NCBI GenBank assembly: GCA_024228935.1
Contig: JAAESX010000037.1
Coordinates: forward strand, 1 to 64,000
Direction of reading: 5' to 3'
Length of the DNA stretch: 64,000 nucleotides
From: Pseudomonadota bacterium
GTDB taxonomy: Bacteria > Myxococcota_A > UBA796 > CAJQPC01
Under the pieces are notes generated by a model. That model had not been told where the DNA came from. It was given only the letters and a program-made list of their open reading frames with translations, and did no database searches. Shown piece by piece: positions 49,488-58,702 of the stretch. How positions within the stretch are numbered: position 1 is the stretch's first letter; every line of letters starts with the position of its first letter. Position numbers and translations under genes: made by a program.

Positions 49488-50884
49488 AGCGGCCGCAGTC
49501 CCACCCGATGCACCCCATCGACGGGCTCCACGGTCACGCTCAGCAGGTTGCTGTCGGTGTCGAAGACCCAGTCCCCATCGGACAGCTCGACGTCGAACCC
49601 GTCCGGGTAGTGCCGCGGTGGCACGTAGATCTCGGTCGCTCCGGACACGCCCTCGCGGTCCGTGAACTCCAGCTCGAAGACCCGGCTGTCCCGGTCGAAG
49701 CCGAACGACACCGGCGTCCCCGCCACCCGCTGCGGATAGACCCGAACCAGCACGTCCATCGTCTCGAGCTCGTTCCCATCGCCATCCACGGGCAGCCAGC
49801 CGCCGAAGCCGTAGTCCCAGTAGGACCAGCCCGCCATGCTGCGGTCGGCCATGTCGACCACGTCGCCCATGAAGCGCTCGGCCCCCTCGGTGGACTGCGA
49901 CAGCCCCCACTCGCCGAGCACCACCGCGCAGTCCTGGGCCGCGGCCTCGAGCGCGCGGTTCTCCTCCCAGTTGGCGACGGTGGTGTCGTCGTCCTTGTAC
50001 TCGCCGGTCGCCTCGAGGATCACCGAGTACAGGTGCGGGTGGTAGACGAGCCGATCGCCGGCCTCGCGCGGATCCGTCAGCACGCCCATGTACGACGGCA
50101 GGCCGTCGCCGGGGGCGCCGTAGCGGGGCTCGAAGAAGATCCAGCTGTCCTCGTCGACCTCGCGGATGGCCTCGATCGTGCGCTGGTAGAACGGCTGCAG
50201 CCGCTCCTGGTCGAACTCGTAGTGGGTGCCCGAGGGGTTCTCGTTGCCCAGCAGCTCTTGTCCGTCGACCAGCGAGCCGGGGTGGGGCTCGTTCATGAGG
50301 TCGTACCCGAGCACCGCGGGGTGGTCGCCGAAGCGCTCGGCCACCAGGACCCAGGACGCCATGTAGTGGTCTTGCAGGTCGGCGTGGTCACCGTCGGTGT
50401 AGAGCCAGAAGTTGTCGAAGCTCCGCTGGACCGCCGGCTGGAAGTAGTTGAGGAACCACTGGGACTGGAGCTCGAAGCTCTCGCCGTCGTCGCGGACCGC
50501 CCACTCGGGGGCGCCGTCGCAGCAGAAGACGCTGCTGTAGACGTCCTGGTGCATGTCGAGCACGACGTGGATGCCGGCCTCGCCGAGCCAGTCCAGGCGG
50601 GTCTCGATCAGGTCCAGGTAGGCCTCGTCGTGGACGCCCTGTTCGGGCTCCAGGCCGTCCCAGAAGATCAGGAACCGCGCGTGGTTCCAGCCCCAGTCGG
50701 TCGCCATACGCTCGATGGTCTCGCGGTCCTGGCGCGGCATGTGGTCTTCGGTGCTCTTGGCCGAGCCGTCCACATTGGCGCCGTGCAGGATGAGCACGCG
50801 GCCCTGCTCGTCGGTGATCCAGGGGTAGTTGGGGGGGCGCTCGGTCTCGGTCTCGGTCGAACAGGCGAGCAGGAGCCAGATCAT
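49484..50884 (-). CDS. GH5 endoglycoceramidase/cellulase-like lipoprotein, 466 aa
   Basis: ATG at 50884 begins MIWLLLACSTETETERPPNY with lipidation Cys at residue 8. A (beta/alpha)8 domain has the clan GH-A catalytic pair: acid/base Glu in DLMNEPHPGS and nucleophile Glu in VVLGEWGLSQS. HARFLIFWDGLEPEQG and HVVLDMHQDVYS fit the endoglycosylceramidase branch of GH5. A C-terminal beta-sandwich follows. Surface-anchored hydrolase of glycans or glycolipids. Divergent from the next gene, 49 bases between starts. Confidence 0.87.
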   Translation of the reverse strand: MIWLLLACSTETETERPPNYPWITDEQGRVLILHGANVDGSAKSTEDHMPRQDRETIERMATDWGWNHARFLIFWDGLEPEQGVHDEAYLDLIETRLDWLGEAGIHVVLDMHQDVYSSVFCCDGAPEWAVRDDGESFELQSQWFLNYFQPAVQRSFDNFWLYTDGDHADLQDHYMASWVLVAERFGDHPAVLGYDLMNEPHPGSLVDGQELLGNENPSGTHYEFDQERLQPFYQRTIEAIREVDEDSWIFFEPRYGAPGDGLPSYMGVLTDPREAGDRLVYHPHLYSVILEATGEYKDDDTTVANWEENRALEAAAQDCAVVLGEWGLSQSTEGAERFMGDVVDMADRSMAGWSYWDYGFGGWLPVDGDGNELETMDVLVRVYPQRVAGTPVSFGFDRDSRVFELEFTDREGVSGATEIYVPPRHYPDGFDVELSDGDWVFDTDSNLLSVTVEPVDGVHRVGLRPL

Positions 50885-50933
50885 GGGGTCCACCGCGTGA
50901 GGCCCGTCCAACGTATCCGGCTTACGCTTCCAC

Positions 50934-52247
50934 ATGAGCCTGCTGTTGCTCGTCGCCTGCTCCGAACCGCTCCCCACCGACAGTGCGCCGTGCGTCGAGC
51001 ACGAGCCCCACGGCACCGGCTTCTTCCGCGTCGAGGCCGTCTGCGACCGCTGGTGGTTCGTGCCACCGGGCGGTGGGCGCTTCTGGTCCTCGGGAATCAA
51101 CGCGGCCACCCCGAACGGCTCGCGGAACCAGGTCACCGGTGGGTACGCCTACGCCGAGGCCGTCAGCGAGATCTACGGCAGCGACGCGGCCTGGGGCGAG
51201 GCCACGGTCCCTCGACTCGAGAGCTGGGGCTTCAACACGGCGGGATCCTGGTCTCGCGCGGACCTGCTCGACATGCCGGCCACCATCAACCTCGGCCTGT
51301 CAGGCGGGGACTGGGAGACGGGCGAGCTGGCCGACTGGTTCTCGCCCGAGTGGGAGGCCCATGTCACAGCCCAGGTCGAGGCCGAGGTCGTGCCGCGCGT
51401 GGGGGACGAGCGGGTCATCGGCTGGTTCCTCGACAACGAGATCCGCTGGGGTCGGGACTGGCGGGGCACCGACACGCTGCTCCAGGAGTACCTGCAGCTC
51501 GGCCCTGACGAGCCGGGCAAGGCCGTCGCGGTGGATGTGCTCATCGAAGAGCTGGGAAGTGTCGACGCTCTGAACGACGCGCTCACGACCGACCACGCCG
51601 ACCGGGACGCCCTGCTCGCCGCGACCGACTGGGACGTGCTCGACGCGGGTGACCTGGACGTCGAGCCAGCCCTGACCGAGGCGTTCCTCGTCCTGGCCGC
51701 CGAGCGGTACTTCTCGTTCACGACGACCGCGATCCGCGACGTCGATGCCGATCACCTGATCCTGGGAAACCGCGAGGTCTCGGTCATGGTGCCGGCCGTC
51801 GCGTGGGAGGCCGCGGGACGCCACGCCGATGTGATCTCCTCGAACAACTACGTGTTCGTCGACGGCATCGCCGAGGCTGCGCTCAACATCTCGGGCGGCC
51901 TGGATCCGTCCGGGTTCCTGGCCGCGCAGCACGCGCTCACCGACAAGCCCATCCTCATCACCGAGTTCGGATTTCGGGCGGCGGACGCCGGTCTGCCCAA
52001 CAGCTGGCCCCCGATCTACCCGACGCTGGCGGACCAGACGGCCCGAGCGGACGCCTTCGAGGACTACGTGCGCGAGGCCCAGGCGACGCCCTGGATCGTG
52101 GGCGCCCACTGGTTCGCGTGGGTCGACCAGCCCGCCGACGGGCGCTTCGACGGCGAGGACAACAATTGGGGCCTGGTGAGCGAATCGGACGTGCCGTACG
52201 CCGAGCTCACCGAGCGGACCGCCGAGGTCTTTGGCGAGCTCCCCTGA
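50934..52247 (+). CDS. Clan GH-A glycoside hydrolase lipoprotein (agarase-like), 437 aa
   Basis: Leader MSLLLLVACSEPLPTDSAPC with Cys at residue 9. Barrel signatures: RFWSSGINAATPNGSRNQV, WGFNTAGSWSR, acid/base Glu in WFLDNEIRWG, nucleophile Glu in ILITEFGFRA. These fit GH50/GH42-related beta-agarase or galactosidase proteins. Lipid-anchored and facing away from the GH5 gene, so the pair may be a surface polysaccharide-degrading set with shared regulation in the 49-base gap. Substrate unassigned. Confidence 0.85.
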   Translation: MSLLLLVACSEPLPTDSAPCVEHEPHGTGFFRVEAVCDRWWFVPPGGGRFWSSGINAATPNGSRNQVTGGYAYAEAVSEIYGSDAAWGEATVPRLESWGFNTAGSWSRADLLDMPATINLGLSGGDWETGELADWFSPEWEAHVTAQVEAEVVPRVGDERVIGWFLDNEIRWGRDWRGTDTLLQEYLQLGPDEPGKAVAVDVLIEELGSVDALNDALTTDHADRDALLAATDWDVLDAGDLDVEPALTEAFLVLAAERYFSFTTTAIRDVDADHLILGNREVSVMVPAVAWEAAGRHADVISSNNYVFVDGIAEAALNISGGLDPSGFLAAQHALTDKPILITEFGFRAADAGLPNSWPPIYPTLADQTARADAFEDYVREAQATPWIVGAHWFAWVDQPADGRFDGEDNNWGLVSESDVPYAELTERTAEVFGELP

Positions 52248-52325
52248 CCGTTGGCATGGCGTGTGCGCTCGGGCGATTGGGAAGAACGGGGGTCGGTCCC
52301 ATAGAGTCCTGGACCTGGAGGCACC

Positions 52326-54454
52326 ATGACGGCTCTGCTCCTCGCACTGGCTTGCACCGACCCCGACGGCAGCGACGCCCCGACCTATGGGGACGCGCAC
52401 CTGACGGCGTCCGAGTGGGCGGACCCGGACGTGTCCTGTGAGACCGACGCCGACTGCCTGAGCGGCGAGACCTGAAGCGACGACGTCTGCCGCGTCGACC
52501 GGTGCGACGACGTCTACGAGAGCGCCCCGCCGCTGGGCGAGGACTTCCTGTTCTTCCTGGACCGCGAGGTCGCCGTCGCCGACGCCAACACGTTCGAGGG
52601 CAGCTACTACATCGACGGCTACCAGAACGACTCGCGAGGCGTCGAGTACGAGTACAGCTGGGACGCCGGCAGCAAGATCATGGCCGACATCACCGGCGGT
52701 GACTTCGTCGACGCGAAGAAGGAGACCTACGCCGCGGCCTTCGAGGACCAGAAGCAGATCACGGTCTTCGAGAGCGGCGACCACCCCGGTAGCAAGCTGC
52801 ACCTGGACTTCGAGCCCATCGCGCTCGATGCGGGCGACCTGGATGCCGACGGGATGGCCGAGATCGTGGTCATCGGCGAGTCCGACATCGCGATCTGCGA
52901 GGTCGACCTGGGCGACTGCGAGGGCTTCGCTCCCCCATCCGGCGACCTGATGGACGTGGCCGTGGGAGACGTCGACGGCGACATCCTGCCCGAGACGTCG
53001 TTCTGCTCGAAGAGGACGGCGAGCGCGTTCTGCACGTGCTCAACCTGGACTTCGAGCGCACGGTCCAGGTTGAGGAGTACTCGCTCATCATGGACGACGA
53101 CGCCAGCGAGCGGGTCGCCGTCGGGGACCTGGACGGAGACCTGCAGGCCGAGATCGTCGTCCTGGTCGACGGTGGGTACGGCGGAACGGTCGACGACGAC
53201 CTGGCCACCTACACGGTCAACCAGACCTGGGACGAGGCCAGCATCGAGGAGATCGGCTTCGTCGACGCCAACTACAGCCGGCTGGTCGACATCGTCGTCG
53301 GCGACATGGACGGGGACAACCGGGCCGAGATCATGGCGGTCAGCGCCCTGTCCGCCATCGCCGGGTACCAGCTCAGCAGCAATCGCGTGCAGGAGATGTT
53401 CTACACGGACCTCGACGTGACGGCGGACAGCAAGTTCATCGCCATGGCCGACCACGACGACAACTCGGTCCGCGCCGTGCTGGAGTCGGGCCCGACGCTC
53501 GGCCCGGGTGCGGTCTTGCCCACGACGCTGCTCATCCTCCCGACCTACGTCGATGGCTCCGAGGGCAACTTCTCGGCGTGGACGGGCGTCGGCGAGTCCG
53601 GCAGCACGGCCGAGTTGCTCTCGGACACCACATCGCTGTCCGCCGACATCCACTGGGGCAGCACCGGCAACTTCTTCAACCTGTTCGGGTACGAGAAGAA
53701 CAAGAAGCTGACGGGCTTCCTGGAAGAGACGACCATCAACACCAGCTCGATCGAGATGGGAAGCCGCTGGCAGATCCGCAGCGCGCCTGAGTTCTTCGGC
53801 GCCCACACCGGCGGCGTGGTGCTCAGCTGGGGCTGCTTCCACACCTACACCTACACGGTGCACGACCCGGACGGACTCCTGCCCGGCAGCGACGGCGAGC
53901 CGGTCCTGCTGGCGGTGCCGGTCGACGGTGGCACCGCGCTCTGGTCGACGCCTCGGTACAACGCGCTCGCGGACGCAGTCGGCGGCCCCAAGGTCGAGAT
54001 CCCGTACGCCGTTGGCGACGTCGCGAGCTACCCCACGTCGGCTGAGTACCTGGACGGCTCGCCGCTGAGCGAGGCCGACATGCTGTTCCCGGACAGCACC
54101 TGGTTCGAGGCCAGCGACATCGGCCAGGTGGACTGGTACCAGACGGTCGGCGAGACCACCACGAACCAGACGGTCATGGGCTACTCGAAGTCCACCGACG
54201 CCAGCGTCATGGTCGGTACGGGGTACGTGGGCATCGGCTACGACAAGGGCGCCAGCAAGGGCTACTCGCTGACGGTGGGCGAGTCCGCGACGTTCTCGGG
54301 CGGCATCCCGCCCATCGTGAACGACCCCGACACGCCCCAGGACGAGTACTCGGCGAACCGGTACCGCGTCTCGCCCATCACGTTCCTCGACTCCTGGGAA
54401 GGAGAGGACGGCGAGGACTACCCCATCTTCGTGAACAGCTACGTCGTCAAGTGA
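52326..54454 (+). pseudogene. VCBS/FG-GAP lipoprotein with internal TGA and a frameshift
   Basis: ATG after GGAGGCACC. Leader MTALLLALACTDPDGSDAP, then CETDADCLSGET followed by TGA (52473-52475) in frame, then SDDVCRVDRCDDVYES. The usual residue at the TGA is Cys (GETCSDDVC). The frame continues to GDVDGDILPE at about 52994, where it must shift by one base to VLLEEDGERVLHVLNLDF and onward to the true end IFVNSYVVK. Repeats of the VCBS type (AVGDLDGDLQAEIVVLVDGG, VVGDMDGDNRAEIMAVS) are plain. Two independent lesions make a dead gene likeliest. Sec decoding would not explain the frameshift. Its end overlaps the convergent kinase gene by 16 bases. Confidence 0.8.
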
Positions 54455-55860
54455 GCTGAGATCAGCTCGACGCGCTCGTCGACGGATGCGTCGGGCACGG
54501 AGATGAGCTCGTAGCCCAGGTCCTCGTAGGCCTGGCGGATGCGCGCGGAGAGCCGGGCTGATTCCTGCTGGCTCTCCTTCCGCACGTCGCTGTTCTCGTA
54601 CCGCTCGAGCGGCTCGAGGAAGAACACCTTGGCGTGTCGACGCGCTCGGACCCACGCCATCAGCTGGGGACCCACCTCGACGCCGGCGCGGTCGGCGAAG
54701 ACCAGGTTCTCGACGAACGAGGTGTCGGCGATGACGAGCTCGTCGGTGGGTAGGCCCGAGAACAGCGCGTGGTCGGCCTCGATGACGCGGGTCTGCCAGG
54801 CGATGGGGTCGACCCGGGGGTCCTCGTCCGCACCCTCGATGAGGACGCGGGAGGTCTCTCGCGTGACCGGAAAACCATGCTGTTCCAGGGCGTTGGCAAG
54901 CGTGCTCTTGCCCGAGCCCGGCCCGCCTGCGAGCACATGGACGCGTGTCTGGACCGGCTCGCCCGAGGCGGGGAGGTCGACGAGGACGAGCGGGGTGCGA
55001 CCGGGGATGAAGACGTTCTTGCCGGTGAACGTCTTGGTCCCGTTCACGTAGCTCCAGTACTTCCGGCACTCGCAGGACAGGTACTCGACGTCGATCGGGA
55101 GCAGGGCACGCTTCGCTTCGGGCCACAGCGTCGGCTGAGCCGCGATGACGGCGTCCGCGGTCGCGGCGTGGGAGGCCAGGTCGAGGTGCGCCTGGAGGAG
55201 GTCGAGGTACGGGGCCGCGCCGATCCCGGTGGGCACGTGGCTGGCGGGGTCGAGCAGATCGGGACGGAACCCGGCGATGTCGACCATCGCCATGAACACG
55301 GGGAAGTCGTTCTCCAGACCGAGGAAGCCGTTGACGGCCGAGGTCGCTCGCACGATGTCGCGCTCGCAGCTCCGGATGGCCGCGGTCAGCTCGTCGCGCA
55401 GGTCGAAGAAGCGGAGCGTCGCGGTGTCGAGCCGGGAGATGCGGACCGCATCCCATCGGCTCGGCTCGACCGGGTAGGCCGTCGTGTTGCACCAGGGCTG
55501 GCGGTCGCTGGTCAGCAGCGCGCGCTTCAACGCGGCGCCGTCCTCGAGCTGTCGGATCTCGAGATTATCGAGCGTGACCGGGTGGTTGCACCATCGGGCG
55601 AACAGCGCGGCGTGGACGAGCCGCGCGTCGTCCGACACCGCCGGAGCGACGAAGCGGGCGATGGCCTTGCTCCCCCGGTCGTCCTCACGGAAGACGTTCA
55701 GGAACCGCCCGTTCTGGAAGATGGGGTCTTCGGACCAGGGCGCGGGCTCGCCTCGCTCCCGCCGGATGCGGATGCTCTCACGCTCGCGACAGAAGTCGAA
55801 GAACCCCCCGAGGGGGTCCGGGAGGTCGAGCCCGGCCAGCGCGTCGGCGTACGGGTTCAA
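54439..55860 (-). CDS. 5-hmdU DNA kinase/thymine pyrophosphorylase-type protein with P-loop kinase domain, 473 aa
   Basis: TTG start overlaps the lectin stop (TTGA); no ATG is available, so it relies on coupling. Residues about 12-300 match the helical domain of the 5-hmdU DNA kinase/alpha-glutamyl-putrescinyl thymine pyrophosphorylase group: FFDFCRERESIRIRRERGEP, then APWSEDPIF and RFLNVFREDDRGSKAI. Then comes CECRKYWSYVNGTKTFTGKN. From about 305 a P-loop kinase (HVLAGGPGSGKSTLANAL, ETSRVLIEGADEDPR, ELVIADTSFVENLVFADRAG) completes it. Phages use these proteins to hypermodify thymine in DNA. A chromosomal copy behind a lectin gene is unexpected; it may act in DNA modification, defence or as a prophage remnant. 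Confidence 0.8.
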   Translation of the reverse strand: MNPYADALAGLDLPDPLGGFFDFCRERESIRIRRERGEPAPWSEDPIFQNGRFLNVFREDDRGSKAIARFVAPAVSDDARLVHAALFARWCNHPVTLDNLEIRQLEDGAALKRALLTSDRQPWCNTTAYPVEPSRWDAVRISRLDTATLRFFDLRDELTAAIRSCERDIVRATSAVNGFLGLENDFPVFMAMVDIAGFRPDLLDPASHVPTGIGAAPYLDLLQAHLDLASHAATADAVIAAQPTLWPEAKRALLPIDVEYLSCECRKYWSYVNGTKTFTGKNVFIPGRTPLVLVDLPASGEPVQTRVHVLAGGPGSGKSTLANALEQHGFPVTRETSRVLIEGADEDPRVDPIAWQTRVIEADHALFSGLPTDELVIADTSFVENLVFADRAGVEVGPQLMAWVRARRHAKVFFLEPLERYENSDVRKESQQESARLSARIRQAYEDLGYELISVPDASVDERVELISAHLTT

Positions 55861-56789
55861 GGGCTGGTGGTCTCGCAGATGAACACCATCGCGGCGTCGC
55901 CATAGCTCGTCTCGTCGCAGGGCAGGTCGTTCCACATGCCGTGGTGCGGGTCGATGTGCGCGCAGTCTTCGTTGCCCGCGTAGTCGTCCGGTTGCTGCCC
56001 CGCGTGGTTCGAGAACCAGTTGGTGTAGGACACGGTCGAGCCGTCCACCCACTCCCAGCCCGCGTCCGGCTCCTGGTCGCTGGTGGAGTTCCGGTCGTGG
56101 AAGCCGAGCCACCACCACCGGTCCCGGCCACGTGAGTTGGTCTCGGCCCAGATCCAGTCCTGCTCGGTGCTGTCGTCGATGACGACCAGGTCGTAGCCGC
56201 CGAGCCCGGTGCACACGTCGCGGGCGTCGGACCAGGTCGAGGCGGTCGCGCAGAACAGGTAGTTGTGATCCCCGTTTCGCTCGAACGGGCACGGGCAGAC
56301 GCTCTCCGAGTCCACGACCGCATCGCAGTCGTCGTCGATGCCGTTGCAGACCTCGGTCTGGCCGGGGTTCACGGCTGTCTCGGTGTCGTCGCAGTCCGTG
56401 GCGTCCGCGACCCAGCCCTCGGACGCCGCGCAGGCCAGGGTCGTGGCGGCCGCGTCACCGAAGCCATCGTTGTCGTCGTCCCGGTAGAAGGTCGAGCCGG
56501 TGGACCGGATGACGTCGTCGTCGTCGTCGTCGACAGCCCCGTCACAGTCGTCGTCGATGCCGTTGCAGGTCTCGTCGGTGCCTGGATGCACGCCAGCGTC
56601 GTCGTCGTCGCAGTCTTCGTCTGCGGTGAAGCCGTCTCCGTCGGCGTCCACCGGGGCAGGGTCCGAATCGGACGCCGAGTCGGAGTCGGACGCGGCCTCG
56701 GAGTCGCCCTCGACGTGCTCGACGTCGGAGTCGAGGCCGTCGGGCGTGACCTCGAGCTTCTGGAGGCAGGCCAGCAGGAGGAGGCTCAT
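55857..56789 (-). CDS. C-type lectin-domain lipoprotein with MopE-type repeats, 310 aa
   Basis: Leader MSLLLLACLQKLEVTPDGLD with Cys at residue 8, then an Asp/Ser/Glu linker. Two MopE-like Ca/Cys repeats follow (DADGDGFTADEDCDDDD, CNGIDDDCDG, then DATDCDDTETAVNPGQTEVC). The C-type lectin domain has LFCATASTWSDARDVCTGLG, a QPDDY motif (galactose-type QPD rather than EPN), EDCAHI and MWNDLPC. A Ca-dependent glycan receptor at the cell surface is likely. The start overlaps the fibrinogen-like gene stop and its stop overlaps the kinase start. Confidence 0.88.
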   Translation of the reverse strand: MSLLLLACLQKLEVTPDGLDSDVEHVEGDSEAASDSDSASDSDPAPVDADGDGFTADEDCDDDDAGVHPGTDETCNGIDDDCDGAVDDDDDDVIRSTGSTFYRDDDNDGFGDAAATTLACAASEGWVADATDCDDTETAVNPGQTEVCNGIDDDCDAVVDSESVCPCPFERNGDHNYLFCATASTWSDARDVCTGLGGYDLVVIDDSTEQDWIWAETNSRGRDRWWWLGFHDRNSTSDQEPDAGWEWVDGSTVSYTNWFSNHAGQQPDDYAGNEDCAHIDPHHGMWNDLPCDETSYGDAAMVFICETTSP

Positions 56790-58657
56790 CGCACCCACAG
56801 GCGCTGCTTGAACTCGGCGTTCACGACGTTCGTGTACCCGCAGTACGAGTAGCAGTGGTTCGGACCGGGGCTCTCGCCCGAGCGGCTGTAGCCATTGGCG
56901 AGCCAGCTGCCGGTGGTGCCGAACTTGTCGACCGAGGCGTCGCTGCTGTTGGTGTACAGCGTCTGGGTGCTGGTGTCCGAGTACCAGTTCACCTGGAGGG
57001 ACAGCTCGGTGGCCGAGTCGTACCCGCTGGCGTCGCCGGACAGGATGAGGAGCCCGTCCACGCCCCAGGCGGCGGTCGAGGTCGCGCCGTACTCCTTGGT
57101 GTGGTCGAGCGCGCTGCCCGAACATTCGGACAGCGCCGTGTAGTTGTAGATGTTGGACGGCTGGGCGTAGTTCGCGAACAGGAGCCGTCGACCGCCGCTG
57201 TCATCGACCAGGCAGTCGAACTCCCGCGTGCTGTGGTCGTGGATCTGCGTGAAGAAGTCCTCGTCGTCGAGCAGGTAGGTGCCGCTCGTGAGCACGGTCG
57301 AGTCCGAGACCTGGACCACCTCGCCGATGAGCTCGGTGCTGCCGGCGGTGACCTCGAGCAGGTTGCAGAAGTTGCCCTGGGTGGTGCCTGTGCCGGACAG
57401 GTCCGTGTCGCCCCAGTCGGAGCTCAAGAGCTTGTCGCGGGACGCCGAGACGGACGCCCACTCGGTCGAGTCGTAGCTGCTGGTGTCGTACGCGAAGCAC
57501 AGCGTCCAGCCGCCGCCGTCGGTCGTCATGTCGCAGTACGCGTCGAAGCTCCCGGTGCCGTCCGGGTCGATCTCGTAGACGCCATCGGTCGACGTCGAGT
57601 CGACCGACAGGATCTCGTCGCACGTCCCACACAGGCTCACGCCGGTGTCCGTGTCGTCGCAGTCGTTGCCGCCGCAGGCCGCGTCCGCGTACCCGTCGCC
57701 GTCCGCGTCGTTGTCGACCGAGCGGTCGCAGTCGTAGTCCTCGCCGTCGCACCCCGGTGTGACGCCCGGGCTGTAGTCGGTGTCGGTGTCGTCGCAGTCC
57801 CCGCCGCGGCTGACGTAGTCCGAGCTGGGCCGGGTGCAGTCCTCGATCTCGTGGTCGTCGTCGCCGTAGCCGTCGCCGTCGTAGTCCAGGTACCAGCGGG
57901 TCGTGACGTCCTCGTCGATGTCGCCGTCGCAGTCGTTGTCGACCTCGTCACACTGCTCTTCGGCGTCCGGGAAGGTGGTGTCGTCCCCGTCGTCGCAGTC
58001 GGTGGCGTCGGAGACGTAGCCGGATGGCTGGGTGCAGCTGTCGACCTGGTAGGCGTCCGAGCCGTAGCCGTCCTCGTCCACGTCGATGTTCCACATCACC
58101 GCGTCCGTGGCGTCGTCGTCGATGTCGCCCGAGCAGTCGTCGTCGATGTCATTGCAGACCTCGTCGGCGTCGGGGTTCACGTCCGCGTTGTCGTCATCGC
58201 AGTCGCTGTCGTCGTCCACCAGCCCGCCGCCGCCATCGCAGTCGACCTCGGTCGCGTCCGGGTCGCCGAACCCGTCGCCGTCGCTGTCCACGTGCCAGAC
58301 GTCGCCCACGGCGTCGTCGATGTCCCCGTTGCAGTCGTCGTCCACGCCGTTGCAGAGCTCGGTGGCGTCGGGGTGGACGTCGTCCTCGGTGTCGTCGCAG
58401 TCGACCGCTTCGAGGTACCCGTCGCCGTCCAGATCGTCGTCCGGGCTCAGCTCGTTGCAGTCGTTGTCGACGCCGTCGTACGGGACCTCTTCGGCGCCGG
58501 GATTCACGGCAGGGTCGGTGTCGTCGCAGTCGAGGAGCTCTTCGTAGCCATCCTCGTCGGCGTCGATGACGACCGGCGCGGTGTCTTCGGGAGAAGAGTC
58601 GAGCGGCGTGGCCACGTCCTTGTTGCGGCAGCCGAGGGTGAGCGCGAGCAGCAGCAT
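56786..58657 (-). CDS. MopE-repeat lipoprotein with fibrinogen-like C-terminal domain, 623 aa
   Basis: Leader MLLLALTLGCRNKDVATPLD with lipidation Cys at residue 10. Residues about 30-360 are about eight MopE-type repeats (DADEDGYEELLDCDDTDPAV, CNGVDDDCNGDIDD), Asp/Cys-rich and probably calcium-loaded. The end (from about 375) is a fibrinogen-like domain: GVYEIDPDGTGSFDAYCDM then TTDGGGWTLCFAYDTSS. Such domains bind acetylated sugars. Paired with the C-type lectin, it looks like a second glycan-binding adhesin. Start is 45 bases after the SRPBCC stop. Confidence 0.88.
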   Translation of the reverse strand: MLLLALTLGCRNKDVATPLDSSPEDTAPVVIDADEDGYEELLDCDDTDPAVNPGAEEVPYDGVDNDCNELSPDDDLDGDGYLEAVDCDDTEDDVHPDATELCNGVDDDCNGDIDDAVGDVWHVDSDGDGFGDPDATEVDCDGGGGLVDDDSDCDDDNADVNPDADEVCNDIDDDCSGDIDDDATDAVMWNIDVDEDGYGSDAYQVDSCTQPSGYVSDATDCDDGDDTTFPDAEEQCDEVDNDCDGDIDEDVTTRWYLDYDGDGYGDDDHEIEDCTRPSSDYVSRGGDCDDTDTDYSPGVTPGCDGEDYDCDRSVDNDADGDGYADAACGGNDCDDTDTGVSLCGTCDEILSVDSTSTDGVYEIDPDGTGSFDAYCDMTTDGGGWTLCFAYDTSSYDSTEWASVSASRDKLLSSDWGDTDLSGTGTTQGNFCNLLEVTAGSTELIGEVVQVSDSTVLTSGTYLLDDEDFFTQIHDHSTREFDCLVDDSGGRRLLFANYAQPSNIYNYTALSECSGSALDHTKEYGATSTAAWGVDGLLILSGDASGYDSATELSLQVNWYSDTSTQTLYTNSSDASVDKFGTTGSWLANGYSRSGESPGPNHCYSYCGYTNVVNAEFKQRLWVR

Positions 58658-58702
58658 CAGGACCTCCAGGGAAGGCCCGACACTACCGCCCGCGGTCGCG
58701 TT

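Noticed and set aside
52473..52475. Selenocysteine at the TGA in the VCBS gene
   Set aside because: TGA sits at a Cys position, but the same gene needs a separate frameshift, and I could not see a convincing SECIS hairpin or any sel gene in the window.
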